A stretch of DNA of 64,000 bases from an uncultured Pelagibacteraceae bacterium. GTDB taxonomy: Bacteria > Pseudomonadota > Alphaproteobacteria > Pelagibacterales > Pelagibacteraceae. The stretch lies in contig CACEFF010000001.1 of assembly GCA_902558815.1 (NCBI GenBank), positions 282,918 through 346,917 of the forward strand, written 5' to 3'. Shown here one piece after another: positions 1-10,202 of this stretch. Position 1 is the first letter of the stretch. Each line of letters begins with the position of its first letter. The notes beneath the pieces are model-generated. The model did not search any database. It was not told the origin of the DNA and worked only from the letters and a program-made list of their open reading frames with translations. Position numbers and translations under genes: made by a program.

Positions 1-1138
1 GTTTTCCATCATCTATTTGATAAACATTTAATTTATGGTAGATCTTATTATTTTCTATATTAAAGATTCCTATTTTACCTTTAAAAGAATTTTTGTTTTT
101 AAAAATATTTTTCGTATCAGCTAAGTTATTTTTTAAGGATAAATAGTATATTAAACCAACTAAATCATAACTCAACAAAGATAAATAATTTGGGAATTCT
201 TTAAATTCTTTTTCAAATTTTTTTTCAAATTTTTCAAGATTTTTTTTATTGATAGATGGATAGTATATAGGTTGAATTGTTTTTTCAGATAACAAACTGT
301 CATCAAACCATTGATTAAATGTTATTATAAATTTTTTTTTTGGTGAAACATCAGTATAGAGAAGAGATGTAATTACACTTTTTAAACTTTCATCAAAATC
401 TGAAACAATTACAGCATCAAAATTTACTTTACCTATAGTATATTTTTTATTTAACTTCTCTAATTGTTTATCTTTGTCAACCAAATCAGAATTTTCAACT
501 CTTTTGATCTCATCCTCGAGGTTCTGTTTTCTAATTTTATAATTTGTTATTTTTTCAATTTGTGCTGTTAATTTTGTTGGCTCAGTATCATAAAAATAAT
601 GTTTTGAAATTTTGATTTTTGATTGCTTTATTCCTTTTTTTATTTCTTCCTCATAATCAAGTTTAGGTGTTAAAATTATTGTTTTTTTTATCTCTCTAGA
701 TCTAATAAATTCTTTTATAGCTTTTAATTGTGAGGTTGCATTAACTCCTGCACTTATAACATTGTTTGGAAGATTAATTGTTTTATTAGTCAAAGATAAA
801 AAAGTTATTTCTTTCACTTCATCTAAATAAATCAAACTTTTATAAAATACTGGACCAATAACAATTTTGATTCCCATTTCTTTAAACTCTATTGCTGATT
901 TTATTGTTATATTTGGATCTGAACCTGTATCCTTAAGATAAATTTCCAAGTTTTCAGTTTTAATATCTTTTAATGCTGTTCTGGTTGATTTAATTATTTG
1001 ATGGCCAAGATCTTTATTGTCACCCGTTATTGGTATTAAAAGGCCAATTTTTATTTTATTTTCTTCATAAGCATTAGAGGGAAATTGATGAAAAATTAAA
1101 CAGAAAATTAGAAGAAAAAGTTTTAAAATTTTAAACAT
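1..1138 (-). CDS. LpoA-like periplasmic binding-fold protein (partial)
   Basis: Reading leftward from an ATG at 1136-1138, the frame stays open for 379 codons to the window edge, so the C-terminus is missing. The first 26 residues form a hydrophobic signal peptide with an Ala-Tyr cleavage site (SNA|YEEN). The mature part starts with KIGLLIPITGDNKDLG, the opening strand of the type I periplasmic binding-protein fold used by Leu/Ile/Val-binding proteins and by LpoA, the outer-membrane activator of PBP1A. It is divergent from rsmI with a 32-bp gap, and a BON lipoprotein follows rsmI; E. coli groups lpoA, rsmI and dolP in the same way. That synteny favours an LpoA-like peptidoglycan role over an amino-acid transporter. 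No lipobox cysteine is seen, so unlike E. coli LpoA it is probably soluble. Confidence 0.72.
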   Translation of the reverse strand, partial: MFKILKLFLLIFCLIFHQFPSNAYEENKIKIGLLIPITGDNKDLGHQIIKSTRTALKDIKTENLEIYLKDTGSDPNITIKSAIEFKEMGIKIVIGPVFYKSLIYLDEVKEITFLSLTNKTINLPNNVISAGVNATSQLKAIKEFIRSREIKKTIILTPKLDYEEEIKKGIKQSKIKISKHYFYDTEPTKLTAQIEKITNYKIRKQNLEDEIKRVENSDLVDKDKQLEKLNKKYTIGKVNFDAVIVSDFDESLKSVITSLLYTDVSPKKKFIITFNQWFDDSLLSEKTIQPIYYPSINKKNLEKFEKKFEKEFKEFPNYLSLLSYDLVGLIYYLSLKNNLADTKNIFKNKNSFKGKIGIFNIENNKIYHKLNVYQIDDGK

Positions 1139-1170
1139 TTTAATGATACTATATTATTTTATATGAAACC

Positions 1171-2034
1171 ATGGTTATAAATTATAATCCTAATAACAAG
1201 AAAATTAAAAAAGGACTATACATAGTTTCAACACCAATAGGAAATTTAAGAGACATAACGTTAAGAGCCATTGATACACTAAATATGTCTGAATTTATAT
1301 TATGTGAGGATACCAGGGTATCAAAGGTTTTATTAGAAAAATACGATATTAAATCAAAATTAATATCTAATCATAAATTTAATGAAAAAAAAAATATATC
1401 AAAAATATTAGATTATCTAAAAAATGGATCTATAATTTCAATGATTTCAGATGCGGGTACCCCAGGCATTTCAGATCCTGGAACAATTTTAGTAAATGAA
1501 TGTATAAAAAATAATATAGATATTATTCCTATTCCTGGACCATCATCTGTAACATCAGCTATTTCATTAAGTGGATTTTCTGAAAAATTTTTTTTTTATG
1601 GTTTTTTTCCAGAAAAAAAAAAAGTAATTGAAAATGACTTAAAAATTTTAAGTAATCTAAATTATTCAATTGTTTTTTTTATTTCATCAAAAAAAATAAA
1701 AAAAATCACCTTAGATTTAAAAAAAAATTTTTCTGGCCGTAGTATTTTTATATGTCGTGAAATGACAAAATATTATGAGGAATTTAAAAGACTTGAGGTG
1801 GAGAATCTTGATAGATTAAATTTAGAATTAAAAGGTGAATTGACCATAGTTATTTCTGGAAAAAAAGATGAAAAAAAAACTTCACAAAATCTTAGTGAAT
1901 CAGATAAAAGAATAATAAAGAAAATGATTAATAAACTGAGCATAAAAGAAATAATAAGCATAATTTCAGAAAATAACAAAATAGCAAAGAAAGAAATTTA
2001 TAACTATTGTCTCGGATTAAAGAATGAGAATTAA
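1171..2034 (+). CDS. rsmI: 16S rRNA (cytidine1402-2'-O)-methyltransferase RsmI
   Basis: A 287-residue protein of the tetrapyrrole-methylase fold that 2'-O-methylates C1402 of 16S rRNA with SAM. Visible family motifs are STPIGNLRD (20-28), EDTR (46-49), SDAGTPGISDPG (93-104) and PGPSSVTSA (122-130), in the order and spacing of RsmI/YraL. Length matches the family. The ATG at 1171 leaves a 12-residue Asn/Lys-rich lead before the first strand; a later start is possible but no better codon is seen. Its last 11 bases overlap the next gene, so the two are probably co-translated. Confidence 0.95.
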   Translation: MVINYNPNNKKIKKGLYIVSTPIGNLRDITLRAIDTLNMSEFILCEDTRVSKVLLEKYDIKSKLISNHKFNEKKNISKILDYLKNGSIISMISDAGTPGISDPGTILVNECIKNNIDIIPIPGPSSVTSAISLSGFSEKFFFYGFFPEKKKVIENDLKILSNLNYSIVFFISSKKIKKITLDLKKNFSGRSIFICREMTKYYEEFKRLEVENLDRLNLELKGELTIVISGKKDEKKTSQNLSESDKRIIKKMINKLSIKEIISIISENNKIAKKEIYNYCLGLKNEN

Positions 2035-2617
2035 AATTTTAGTTTTATTTATATCATTTTTAGTACTTTCTGGATGTATTGGAGTTTCTTCAAAAGGTTT
2101 ATTTGGAACTGGTGTGAGTGTTGCTTTTGATCCAAGATCTGTAGGTACTCAAATCGATGATTCTATTATGCAAAAAAGTCTTTCTGCAAAAATTTTACTT
2201 TTAAATAAAAGCTACATTTTATCTATTAAATCTAAAGTTCTGGATGGAAGAATATTTTTGACTGGTAAAGTTGATAATCCTGAGGAAAAGCTTAAATTGA
2301 CCAAATTAGCGTGGGAAACTCAGGGAGTCAGGTCTGTTAGAAATGATATTAAAATTAAAGAGGATTTTGATTTTAAACAATCTGCTAAAGATATTTTGAT
2401 CACATCTCAATTAAGAACAGCTTTTATTTTAAGCAAAGATATTAAGGCAACTAATTATCAAATTGATACATATAAAAAAAAAATATATGTTTATGGTATT
2501 GCTATGACCTCAGAGGAGAGAGACATGGTTTTAGATGAAGCTAGAGAAATTTTAGACGTAGAAGATGTAATTGCAAGTATATTGCTTGTCGAGGATCTAA
2601 GAATACAAAAAAATTAA
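2024..2617 (+). CDS. dolP: BON-domain lipoprotein, DolP (YraP)-like
   Basis: A 197-residue outer-membrane-type lipoprotein. The signal sequence ends in lipobox LSGC with Cys18 as the lipidated residue. Two BON (OsmY/nodulation) modules follow, about 50-115 and 120-195, each with the hydrophobic-Gly pattern (for example GRIFLTGKVDNPEEK). E. coli DolP has the same lipoprotein plus double-BON layout and supports outer-membrane integrity near the division site. It overlaps the rsmI 3' end by 11 bp, and the lpoA-rsmI-dolP neighbourhood supports the name. It converges with maeB, the two stop regions overlapping by 4 bp. Confidence 0.85.
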   Translation: MRIKILVLFISFLVLSGCIGVSSKGLFGTGVSVAFDPRSVGTQIDDSIMQKSLSAKILLLNKSYILSIKSKVLDGRIFLTGKVDNPEEKLKLTKLAWETQGVRSVRNDIKIKEDFDFKQSAKDILITSQLRTAFILSKDIKATNYQIDTYKKKIYVYGIAMTSEERDMVLDEAREILDVEDVIASILLVEDLRIQKN

Positions 2618-4899
2618 TTTTTTTTATAATCAATCACATCTGCAGAATAAGAGGCTATAGAAGCTAGATTTATAATTTCAGATGTTGACGATCTAAGTGG
2701 TGCTATTTCAATAGGTAATCCTAAACCAATCAACAAAGGTCCTATAACTTTTGCTCTACTCATGGATTTTATCATCTTATAGGAAATGGCAGCACTATGT
2801 TGACTAGGCATTATCAATACATTTGAATTTCCAACAATTTCTGAAAATGGATAAAGTTCTTTGTATATTTCTTCAAGAGCAACATCTGGTTGCATCTCAC
2901 CATCAAATTTAAAATCAACTTTTTTCTTTTTTAATATTTCAACTGCATCACTAATTCTTTTTGTTCGATCTGTAACTGGTTGACCAAAGGTTGAATGAGA
3001 TAAAAATGCAACTTTGGGATCAAATCCAAACAGTCTTACTACACGTGAAGCGGATACAGCCATATCAGCTAACTGGTTTGCATCTGGATATTCAATTACT
3101 GAAGTATCACAAATAAATATTGTTTTTCCTCTGTTTACTATAAGATTTAACCCAAACATGATCTCACCAGGTCTTGGATCTACAACTTTTATAATCTTTT
3201 CAAGGGAAGAGGAATATCTTCTAGTATTTCCTGTTATCATTGCGTCTGCATCCTTACAAGCAACCATACAAGAGGCCCAAATTACTCTATCATTTCTGAC
3301 TAATCTGTCACAATCCCATTCTAACATGCCCTGTTCTCTTTGAAGTTTTTTAAATAAATACTCGACGTATTTTTCTCTTTTTGATTTATCTTTAGAATTT
3401 ATAATCTCGATATCAAAATTTTCATTGTAGCCAATCTTTTTTATTTGTTCTTTTATTAATTTTTCTTTTCCAATTAAAATGGGTGTTCCTAACTTGGAAT
3501 TTTTAAAAGCTATAGCTGCTTTGAGCATATTTTCATCTTCACCATCTGCAAAAACAACTTTTTTTGGTTTCTTCTTAATGTAGGTGTTTATACCTTGCAT
3601 TATAGTTACTGTAGGATCTAATCGTTGTTTAAGTTGGTCCTTATATCCCTCAAAATCATCAATTTTTATTCTTGCAACACCTGTATCTATAGCTGCTTTT
3701 GCTACGGCAGCAGGAATTACACTAATTAATCTTGGGTCAAATGTTGATGGAATGATATATTCTTTACCATAATGAGGTCTTTCACCTCCCATTGCAGCAA
3801 CAACCTCATCTGGCACATCTTCCCTTGCTAAATTTGCTATGGCATTTGCAGCAGCAACTTTCATTTCCTCATTAATAGTTTTAGATCTTACATCGAGTGC
3901 ACCTCTAAAAATATAAGGAAAGCCTATTAAGTTGTTTACTTGGTTTGGGTAGTCAGATCTTCCAGTTGCGATAATTGCATCATCTCTCGCTTGTTCAACT
4001 TCTTCAGGTGTAATTTCAGGATCAGGATTTGCGCAGGCAAAAATTATTGGGTTCTTTGCCATTTTTTTAACCATGTCTTTAGTCAAAGCACCCTTAGCAG
4101 ATAATCCCAAAAATACATCAGCATTTTCTATAGCATCATCTAAACTTCGGTTTTTAGTTTCTATTGCATGACTTGATTTCCATTGATTTAGATTTTCTCT
4201 TCCCCGATAGATTACTCCTTTTCTATCAACCATAGTAATATTTTTTTGAGGAACACCACTTTTTTTAAATAAATTTGTACATGCCATTGCTGAAGCACCT
4301 GCACCGTTAACAACTATTTTTATCTTATCAATTTTTTTATTACTTATATCTAATGCATTGATTAATGCTGCCGTTGTAATTATAGCAGTACCATGTTGAT
4401 CATCGTGAAAAACAGGTATATCTAAAGTTTCTTTAAGTTTATCCTCTATAATAAAACAGTCTGGTGCTGCTATATCTTCAAGGTTTATACCCCCAAAGCT
4501 GGGAGCAAAATTTTTAATACTATTTATAATTTCATTTGGGTCAGAGGAATCAATTTCAAGATCTATTGAGTCTATATCAGCAAATCTTTTAAATAGAACT
4601 GCCTTTCCTTCCATTACAGGTTTTGATGCTAAAGCACCTAAATTGCCCATCCCTAGAATTGCAGAACCATTACTTATAACTGCAACTAAATTTCCTTTGC
4701 TAGTATAGTCAAATACAGCTTCTGGATTCTTACTAATAGCTCTTACAGGCGCTGCAACCCCAGGAGAATAAGCTAAAGCCAAATCCCTTTTTGTAGTCAT
4801 GTTTTTTGAAGATGAAATTTCAATCTTCCCAGGTTTTTTATGACTATGAAAATCTAAAGCTTCTTTGTCAGTGTAATGATCAATTTTTGTTTTTTTCAT
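2614..4899 (-). CDS. maeB: NADP-dependent malic enzyme (MaeB type)
   Basis: A 761-residue fusion. The N-terminal ~430 residues are the malic enzyme: AYSPGVAAPV, EDIAAPDCF, the DDQHGTA segment and the Rossmann motif GAGASAMAC are present, which oxidatively decarboxylate malate to pyruvate. Residues ~445-760 are a phosphotransacetylase-like domain (starting KKVVFADGEDENML), which in MaeB enzymes is regulatory rather than catalytic. The length is typical of MaeB (about 760). The start ATG is at 4897-4899, 50 bp from divergent murJ. The enzyme supplies pyruvate and NADPH and fits an organism whose pyruvate dehydrogenase is encoded at 54.5-58.8 kb. Confidence 0.95.
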   Translation of the reverse strand: MKKTKIDHYTDKEALDFHSHKKPGKIEISSSKNMTTKRDLALAYSPGVAAPVRAISKNPEAVFDYTSKGNLVAVISNGSAILGMGNLGALASKPVMEGKAVLFKRFADIDSIDLEIDSSDPNEIINSIKNFAPSFGGINLEDIAAPDCFIIEDKLKETLDIPVFHDDQHGTAIITTAALINALDISNKKIDKIKIVVNGAGASAMACTNLFKKSGVPQKNITMVDRKGVIYRGRENLNQWKSSHAIETKNRSLDDAIENADVFLGLSAKGALTKDMVKKMAKNPIIFACANPDPEITPEEVEQARDDAIIATGRSDYPNQVNNLIGFPYIFRGALDVRSKTINEEMKVAAANAIANLAREDVPDEVVAAMGGERPHYGKEYIIPSTFDPRLISVIPAAVAKAAIDTGVARIKIDDFEGYKDQLKQRLDPTVTIMQGINTYIKKKPKKVVFADGEDENMLKAAIAFKNSKLGTPILIGKEKLIKEQIKKIGYNENFDIEIINSKDKSKREKYVEYLFKKLQREQGMLEWDCDRLVRNDRVIWASCMVACKDADAMITGNTRRYSSSLEKIIKVVDPRPGEIMFGLNLIVNRGKTIFICDTSVIEYPDANQLADMAVSASRVVRLFGFDPKVAFLSHSTFGQPVTDRTKRISDAVEILKKKKVDFKFDGEMQPDVALEEIYKELYPFSEIVGNSNVLIMPSQHSAAISYKMIKSMSRAKVIGPLLIGLGLPIEIAPLRSSTSEIINLASIASYSADVIDYKKN

Positions 4900-4949
4900 T
4901 TATGTTAATTAGGTGTACAAATGGGGTAAAATTAAGACTAATATGATTT

Positions 4950-6479
4950 ATGAATTTAGTTAAGTCAACAGGGACTTTTGGTTTTTATACCATAATCAGC
5001 AGATTACTTGGTTATTTAAGAGATGTTTTAATTGCAATTTTTCTTGGCACAGGTTTCATCGCAGATGTTTTTTTTGTGGCTTTTAGAATACCAAATACAT
5101 TTAGAAGATTATTTGCTGAAGGTACTTTTAATGCAGCATTTGTTCCAAGTTACAGCTCAGAGTTAACAAAAGGTAAATCAAAATCGGACAAATTTGCAAA
5201 TGATATTTTTAATTTACTATTGTTTGGTCTCCTATTTTTAATTCTTGTTATTGAGATTTTTATGCCCGCCTTTGTTCGCTTAATTGCGCCAGGATTTGTA
5301 GAGGATAGTAAAAAAATTGAATTTGCTATAGATTTAACAAGGATAACATTTCCCTTTTTATTGTTTGTAAGCTTATCATCTTTTTTTGCAGCAATATTAA
5401 ACTCACATAATAAATTTGCTGCCGCATCAGCAGCACCAATTATTTTAAATCTCATTTTGATTGGAATTTTGATTTTTGGAAAATATTTAAATGACAATCT
5501 TATTTATTATCTCTCTTATGGAGTATCAGTTGCAGGATTATTACAACTAATATTTTTATATGTATTTGTTAAAAAGTTTTATTTGATAAAATTTAATTTT
5601 AAATTTAAATTAAATCAAAAAGTTAAAATTTTTTTTAAAAAACTTTTACCAAGTATTTTCTCTTCTGGAGTCACGCAAATAAATATTCTTATTGGCACTA
5701 TAATTGCATCATTTCAAGCAAGTGCTGTATCATACTTGTATTATGCTGATAGAATTTATCAAATTAATCTTGCGATTGCTGGAATTGCAATAGGAGTAGT
5801 TGTTTTACCACAACTTTCTAAACATATTTATTTAAAAAAAAAAAATAAGATTTTGCAGATTCAAAATAAAGCATTGGAATTAAGTATGTTTTTAAGCTTA
5901 CCTGCATCTGTTGCTTTAATAGTTGGTTCTGAAGAAATTATTTCTGCGTTATTTGGATATGGTTCTTTTGATAATGAAGCAGTACTAAATTCCTCAAAAG
6001 CTCTCTATTATTTTGCATTAGGTTTACCTTCTTTTGCATTAATTAAAGTTTTTTCTACTTTTTTCTTCGCAAACAATGATACCAAAACTCCGTTTTATAT
6101 TTCTTTAATTTCAGTAATTCTTAACATTTCTATTAGTCTTTATTATTTTAAAAGCATTGGTTTTATAATAATTCCGATAGCAACAACAATTTCCTCTTGG
6201 TTTAACGCAATTATATTGTTTATCTATTTAAAGAATAAAGATCTATTTAAGTTTAATTCAATATTTTTCATAAAATTTTTGAGGATAATATTTGCTTCAA
6301 TTGTAATGGGTATATTTTTCAAATATTTAATAATAATTTTTGGAAATCAATTAATTTATGATTATAATTTTAAATCGTTTTATTTACTTTTATCTGTTTT
6401 ATTATGTTTAACTTTGTATTTAGTAGTGTCTTTTTTTATCAATGCTTTTAATTATAAAGATCTTCAACTAAAGTATTAA
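4950..6479 (+). CDS. murJ: Lipid II flippase MurJ
   Basis: A 509-residue polytopic membrane protein with about 14 hydrophobic segments. The N-terminus shows the MurJ/MviN signature: GFYTIISRLLGYLRD, then DVFFVAFRIPNTFRRLFAEG with the Arg residues of the central cavity, and later YYADRIYQ. It moves lipid II across the inner membrane for peptidoglycan synthesis. Length is normal (E. coli 511). It is divergent from maeB, and trpS follows after 3 bp, so the two are probably co-transcribed. Confidence 0.95.
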   Translation: MNLVKSTGTFGFYTIISRLLGYLRDVLIAIFLGTGFIADVFFVAFRIPNTFRRLFAEGTFNAAFVPSYSSELTKGKSKSDKFANDIFNLLLFGLLFLILVIEIFMPAFVRLIAPGFVEDSKKIEFAIDLTRITFPFLLFVSLSSFFAAILNSHNKFAAASAAPIILNLILIGILIFGKYLNDNLIYYLSYGVSVAGLLQLIFLYVFVKKFYLIKFNFKFKLNQKVKIFFKKLLPSIFSSGVTQINILIGTIIASFQASAVSYLYYADRIYQINLAIAGIAIGVVVLPQLSKHIYLKKKNKILQIQNKALELSMFLSLPASVALIVGSEEIISALFGYGSFDNEAVLNSSKALYYFALGLPSFALIKVFSTFFFANNDTKTPFYISLISVILNISISLYYFKSIGFIIIPIATTISSWFNAIILFIYLKNKDLFKFNSIFFIKFLRIIFASIVMGIFFKYLIIIFGNQLIYDYNFKSFYLLLSVLLCLTLYLVVSFFINAFNYKDLQLKY

Positions 6480-6482
6480 ATT

Positions 6483-7484
6483 ATGAAAAAAAAAATATTT
6501 TCAGGCGTTCAACCTACAGGAAATCTACATTTAGGAAATTATTTAGGAGCAATTAAAAATTTTGTTAAGCTTAATAATGATGACCAAAATAATTGTGTAT
6601 TTTGTGTTGTTGACTTACATGCAATAACTGTAAGTCAAGATCCAAAAAAATTAAGAAATAATATTAGAGAAACCGTAGCCACATTCATTGCAAGTGGAAT
6701 TGATCCAAAAAAGAGTATAATATTTAATCAATCTCAAGTAAGTGCACATTCAGAAGCCGCATGGATACTAAGCTGTATTGCAAGGATGGGCTGGTTAAAC
6801 AGAATGACGCAATTTAAAGAAAAAGCAGGTAAGGATAAAGAAAAAGCAAGCATTGGTCTTTATTCATACCCAGTTTTAATGGCTGCAGATATATTACTCT
6901 ATGACTCAACTCATGTGCCGGTTGGTGATGATCAGAAGCAACATCTAGAACTTTGCAGAGATATTGCACAAAAATTTAATAATGATTTTGGAGTAAAAGA
7001 TTTTTTTAAAGTACCAGAACCATTAATTCAAAAAGAATTTTCAAGAATTATGAGTCTTAAGGATGGTTCAAAAAAAATGAGTAAATCTGATTTATCGGAC
7101 TTAAGTAGAATAAATTTAACTGATGAAAAAGATGAAATTATTAACAAAATCAAAAAAGCAAAAACTGATCCAATGCCAATGCCATCAAATATTGAGGAGT
7201 TAGAAAAAAGATTTGAAGCAAAAAATTTAATTGGTATTTACGCAAGTTTATCTGGTCAACCTCTTGAAAAAACTGTTAAAGAATTTGCCGGAAAAAATTT
7301 TTCTGAATTTAAGGAAAATTTATCGCAAGTTATAGTTGATAAAATTATTCCCATTTCAGTTGAAATAAAAAAGTTATTAAATGAAAAAGATTATTTAGAC
7401 AATATTCTCCTGGATGGATGTAAAAAAGCTAACAATATTGCATCTAATAAGATTAAAAAAATTCACGAAATAGTTGGTTTTTGA
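6483..7484 (+). CDS. trpS: Tryptophan--tRNA ligase
   Basis: A 333-residue class I aminoacyl-tRNA synthetase. The HIGH-type signature reads HLGN at 16-19 within [13 protein letters not shown], and the KMSKS loop is KMSKS at 198-202. Length matches bacterial TrpRS (about 330). The ATG at 6483 follows the murJ stop by 3 bases. It charges tRNA-Trp and acts in the cytoplasm. Confidence 0.97.
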   Translation: MKKKIFSGVQPTGNLHLGNYLGAIKNFVKLNNDDQNNCVFCVVDLHAITVSQDPKKLRNNIRETVATFIASGIDPKKSIIFNQSQVSAHSEAAWILSCIARMGWLNRMTQFKEKAGKDKEKASIGLYSYPVLMAADILLYDSTHVPVGDDQKQHLELCRDIAQKFNNDFGVKDFFKVPEPLIQKEFSRIMSLKDGSKKMSKSDLSDLSRINLTDEKDEIINKIKKAKTDPMPMPSNIEELEKRFEAKNLIGIYASLSGQPLEKTVKEFAGKNFSEFKENLSQVIVDKIIPISVEIKKLLNEKDYLDNILLDGCKKANNIASNKIKKIHEIVGF

Positions 7485-7537
7485 AAAAAAATTTATTAAC
7501 AAGTTTCAATTTATTAATTAATGACTATATATAAATC

Positions 7538-8077
7538 ATGTACGTTCAAACAGAAATTACACCTAATCCAAATTCATTAAAATTTTTACCAGGTAAAATA
7601 GTTTCTAATCATGGGTCTTTTGAAATAACTAAAAAAGATGAGACAAACAACGAACTGATTAGAAATATGTTATCTATTAATGGAGTAGAGGGTATTTTTT
7701 TAGGTAAAGATTTTATATCTATAAATAAAAATGATGAAATTTCCTGGGATGAAATAAAACATATTGTTATTTCTTTAATTAATGATTTTTATTCAAGTGG
7801 TAAAGAATGTGTAATTGAAAAAAGTTTGAATGAAGGCCAAGAGAGTCTTGCAGAAATTGAGCAACAAATAGTCAAAATTTTAGATGAAAAAATTAGGCCA
7901 GCTGTTGCAAAAGATGGGGGAGATATAAAGTTTAAAGAATTTAAAGATGGTGTAGTAAAAGTGCAATTGCAAGGTAGTTGTTCAGGATGTCCAAGTTCAA
8001 CTATGACATTAAAACAAGGTGTTCAAAATCTTTTATGCCACTATATACCTGAAGTAAAACAAGTAGAAGCTATTTAA
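7538..8077 (+). CDS. nfuA: NifU-family Fe-S scaffold protein (Nfu)
   Basis: A 179-residue protein with the alphaproteobacterial/mitochondrial Nfu1 layout: an N-terminal Nfu domain (1-~90, starting MYVQTEITPNPNSLKF) and a C-terminal NifU domain (~103-179) with the CxxC pair Cys148 and Cys151 in GSCSGCPSS. The CxxC pairs from two subunits hold a [4Fe-4S] cluster for delivery to client proteins, which may include lipoyl synthase or aconitase. The symbol is by analogy; E. coli NfuA has a different N-terminal domain. The ATG lies 53 bp after trpS. Confidence 0.9.
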   Translation: MYVQTEITPNPNSLKFLPGKIVSNHGSFEITKKDETNNELIRNMLSINGVEGIFLGKDFISINKNDEISWDEIKHIVISLINDFYSSGKECVIEKSLNEGQESLAEIEQQIVKILDEKIRPAVAKDGGDIKFKEFKDGVVKVQLQGSCSGCPSSTMTLKQGVQNLLCHYIPEVKQVEAI

Positions 8078-8078
8078 T

Positions 8079-9143
8079 ATGCGAAAAGAAAGTTACAAAT
8101 TTTTTAAATTTTTCATTCAAAAAGAAATAAGTCCTATTACAAGAACTGTAATTAGCTCATTGATAGTAGTTCTATTTTTTTATACTGCACCAGTTTTAGT
8201 GAATATTGCTAAAATTGAAAATATGGAGTTTCAAAATAATTCAAAAAAGATATTAGCTTATACGCTTAATAATAAAGACAATCTTTTAGATAACGATAAT
8301 AAAATTTTAAATGAAAAAGACCTTTTGGTAGACATCTTAAGCCTCAATGATTTAGAGACAGATACAGTCAGGTTGAATGCCTCTACAATCAAACAGCTAT
8401 TTGAAGATACAAACTACACCCTGAAAGACGTCAGAGAAAAAAAATTAGTTAAACCAGTAGCATTAACTTTGCTACCTGGTGAAATTAAGATGATTGAAAA
8501 CACAAAAAAAAGGAAAGATTTTTTTATTCAAATTGTTTTACCATTAATTCTTAAAGAAAATAACAACATAAAATTAGATAGAAAAAGACTCTTTAGTATA
8601 ATCAATAAAAGCAACAATACTAAATTGGAAAAAAAATGGCTTGAGAAAAAATATAAACAATATGGTGTCCCCTCTAAAGATTTATCAGTTTTAAAAATAA
8701 GAATGGATGAAGTTCCAGTTTCGCTTGCAATCGCGCAAGCAGCAAAAGAAACTGGTTGGGGAACTTCAAGATTTGCTCAAGAAGGTAATGCATTGTTTGG
8801 GCAGTGGACCTGGTCAGGTGAGGGTTTGCAGCCTAAAGATGCTGATAAAAATGAGGGCCACAAAGTCATGAAGTTTAATGTTTTGCAAGCTTCGGTAAGA
8901 GCTTACCAGAGAAATTTAAATACTCACTCATCATATAAAGAATTTAGAAAAAATAGAGCAAAGCTTAGGGACCAAGGTTTGGCTTTAGATAGTTTGATAT
9001 TATCAAAATATTTAGATCAATATGCTGAAACGGGAAGTCAATATGTGGAAGTTTTACAGAAAATTATTAAACAAAATAATTTAAAAGATTTTGATGATGC
9101 AAAATTACTTCCTTCAAGCATTGAGTTAGAAAGTCTAATTTAA
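8079..9143 (+). CDS. Bax-like glucosaminidase-domain protein, membrane anchored
   Basis: A 354-residue protein with one membrane segment at ~24-46 and a long linker. A C-terminal mannosyl-glycoprotein endo-beta-N-acetylglucosaminidase/Bax-like domain spans ~205-340. The predicted catalytic Glu224 lies in AQAAKETGWGTSRFA and is followed by GNALFGQWTW, a strong signature of the family. The likely role is cleaving peptidoglycan glycan strands from the periplasmic side of the inner membrane. It starts 1 bp after nfuA and its 3' end overlaps the convergent deacetylase by 9 bp. Confidence 0.85.
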   Translation: MRKESYKFFKFFIQKEISPITRTVISSLIVVLFFYTAPVLVNIAKIENMEFQNNSKKILAYTLNNKDNLLDNDNKILNEKDLLVDILSLNDLETDTVRLNASTIKQLFEDTNYTLKDVREKKLVKPVALTLLPGEIKMIENTKKRKDFFIQIVLPLILKENNNIKLDRKRLFSIINKSNNTKLEKKWLEKKYKQYGVPSKDLSVLKIRMDEVPVSLAIAQAAKETGWGTSRFAQEGNALFGQWTWSGEGLQPKDADKNEGHKVMKFNVLQASVRAYQRNLNTHSSYKEFRKNRAKLRDQGLALDSLILSKYLDQYAETGSQYVEVLQKIIKQNNLKDFDDAKLLPSSIELESLI

Positions 9144-10202
9144 TTTTTTTACAATAAACTGTACTCCAAACCAACGCCATTTTCCATTATCATTCAATGA
9201 ACAATTTATTCTGCCACGTCTTGGTACAAATGCTTCTCTAAATTTTATTTTTAAAATTTTGTTATTAATTAGTACTTTAGATTTTTCCCATTTATTACCT
9301 TCGTTAGAATAACAAGTAATATTTTCTATATTCTTTTGTTCTTTAAAAAATTCTACGGTAAATTCTGGTGGATTATTTTCCTTTTGCAAACTTTTTTCCT
9401 CTGGTTTTAATTTTTTATATTCAAGAGGTAAATAATTAATAATAGATTTAAATCTTTCTATCTTACCGTATTTTTCATTCATTGGAAATCTTGGTAGCTC
9501 AAATTTATCTTTGTTAATATCAATTACTCCTGAATGTTGACCAAATGATAATTTAAAATTTTTTGATACATAATCTCTCATAAATTTTGAGTATTCACCG
9601 AATGGATAAGAATATAAATCTGGCACATATCCAATCTTATTTAAAAAAATAGAATTAGCTTTTTCAGTATCAGATATAAATTCATCATTTTTTTTATCAA
9701 TTAAATATTCATGAGTATGTGAATGATGTCCAATTGTAACAAAGTCTTCTTTTTCAATTTCTTTAATTTGATCCCAAGTCATATATCCTCTTTTCCCAAC
9801 TGGCTCAGTGGAAACAAATAAAATAAAAGGTATTTTATTTTTTTTTAAATAAGGCCACGCTTCTTTGTAAAAAGATTCAAATGCGTCATCTATGGTAATC
9901 AAAATTTTTTTATTCATTTTTGGAACATCAAACTCTTCATAAAAATTTTTTGGGTTATAGAATTCAAATTTAGAATCTTTAATTAACTCAATATGTTTTT
10001 TAAAAACGTCCATTTGAATATTTGTAGATGGATATTTTGACTCATTAAATCTATGATACATGATTGATAAAATACCTTCATCTTTTGAATAACGTTTGGT
10101 ATCATTAGATTCAGAATATGAAATTGTCGAAAAATAAAAAAAATATAAAATGAATAAACTTGTTATAGATGCTGCAAATGAAAATATTTTTTTAACAATC
10201 AT
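9135..10202 (-). CDS. Exported polysaccharide deacetylase family protein
   Basis: A 355-residue protein with a signal peptide or anchor in the first ~30 residues. The NodB-type deacetylase domain shows the Asp pair in ITIDDAFES (Asp105, Asp106) and the metal-binding His motif HHSHTH (His160, His164). These enzymes remove acetyl groups from GlcNAc polymers. A C-terminal ~75-residue stretch (from ~280) looks like a separate beta-rich module. The ATG at 10200-10202 is needed for the signal peptide and lies inside the divergent tsaB coding region, an unusual 53-bp head-to-head overlap. Confidence 0.82.
   Translation of the reverse strand: MIVKKIFSFAASITSLFILYFFYFSTISYSESNDTKRYSKDEGILSIMYHRFNESKYPSTNIQMDVFKKHIELIKDSKFEFYNPKNFYEEFDVPKMNKKILITIDDAFESFYKEAWPYLKKNKIPFILFVSTEPVGKRGYMTWDQIKEIEKEDFVTIGHHSHTHEYLIDKKNDEFISDTEKANSIFLNKIGYVPDLYSYPFGEYSKFMRDYVSKNFKLSFGQHSGVIDINKDKFELPRFPMNEKYGKIERFKSIINYLPLEYKKLKPEEKSLQKENNPPEFTVEFFKEQKNIENITCYSNEGNKWEKSKVLINNKILKIKFREAFVPRRGRINCSLNDNGKWRWFGVQFIVKKLN

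Noticed and set aside
8079..10202. Glucosaminidase plus deacetylase as a polysaccharide-export island
   Set aside because: They are convergent, not an operon, and no glycosyltransferase or export genes are nearby.
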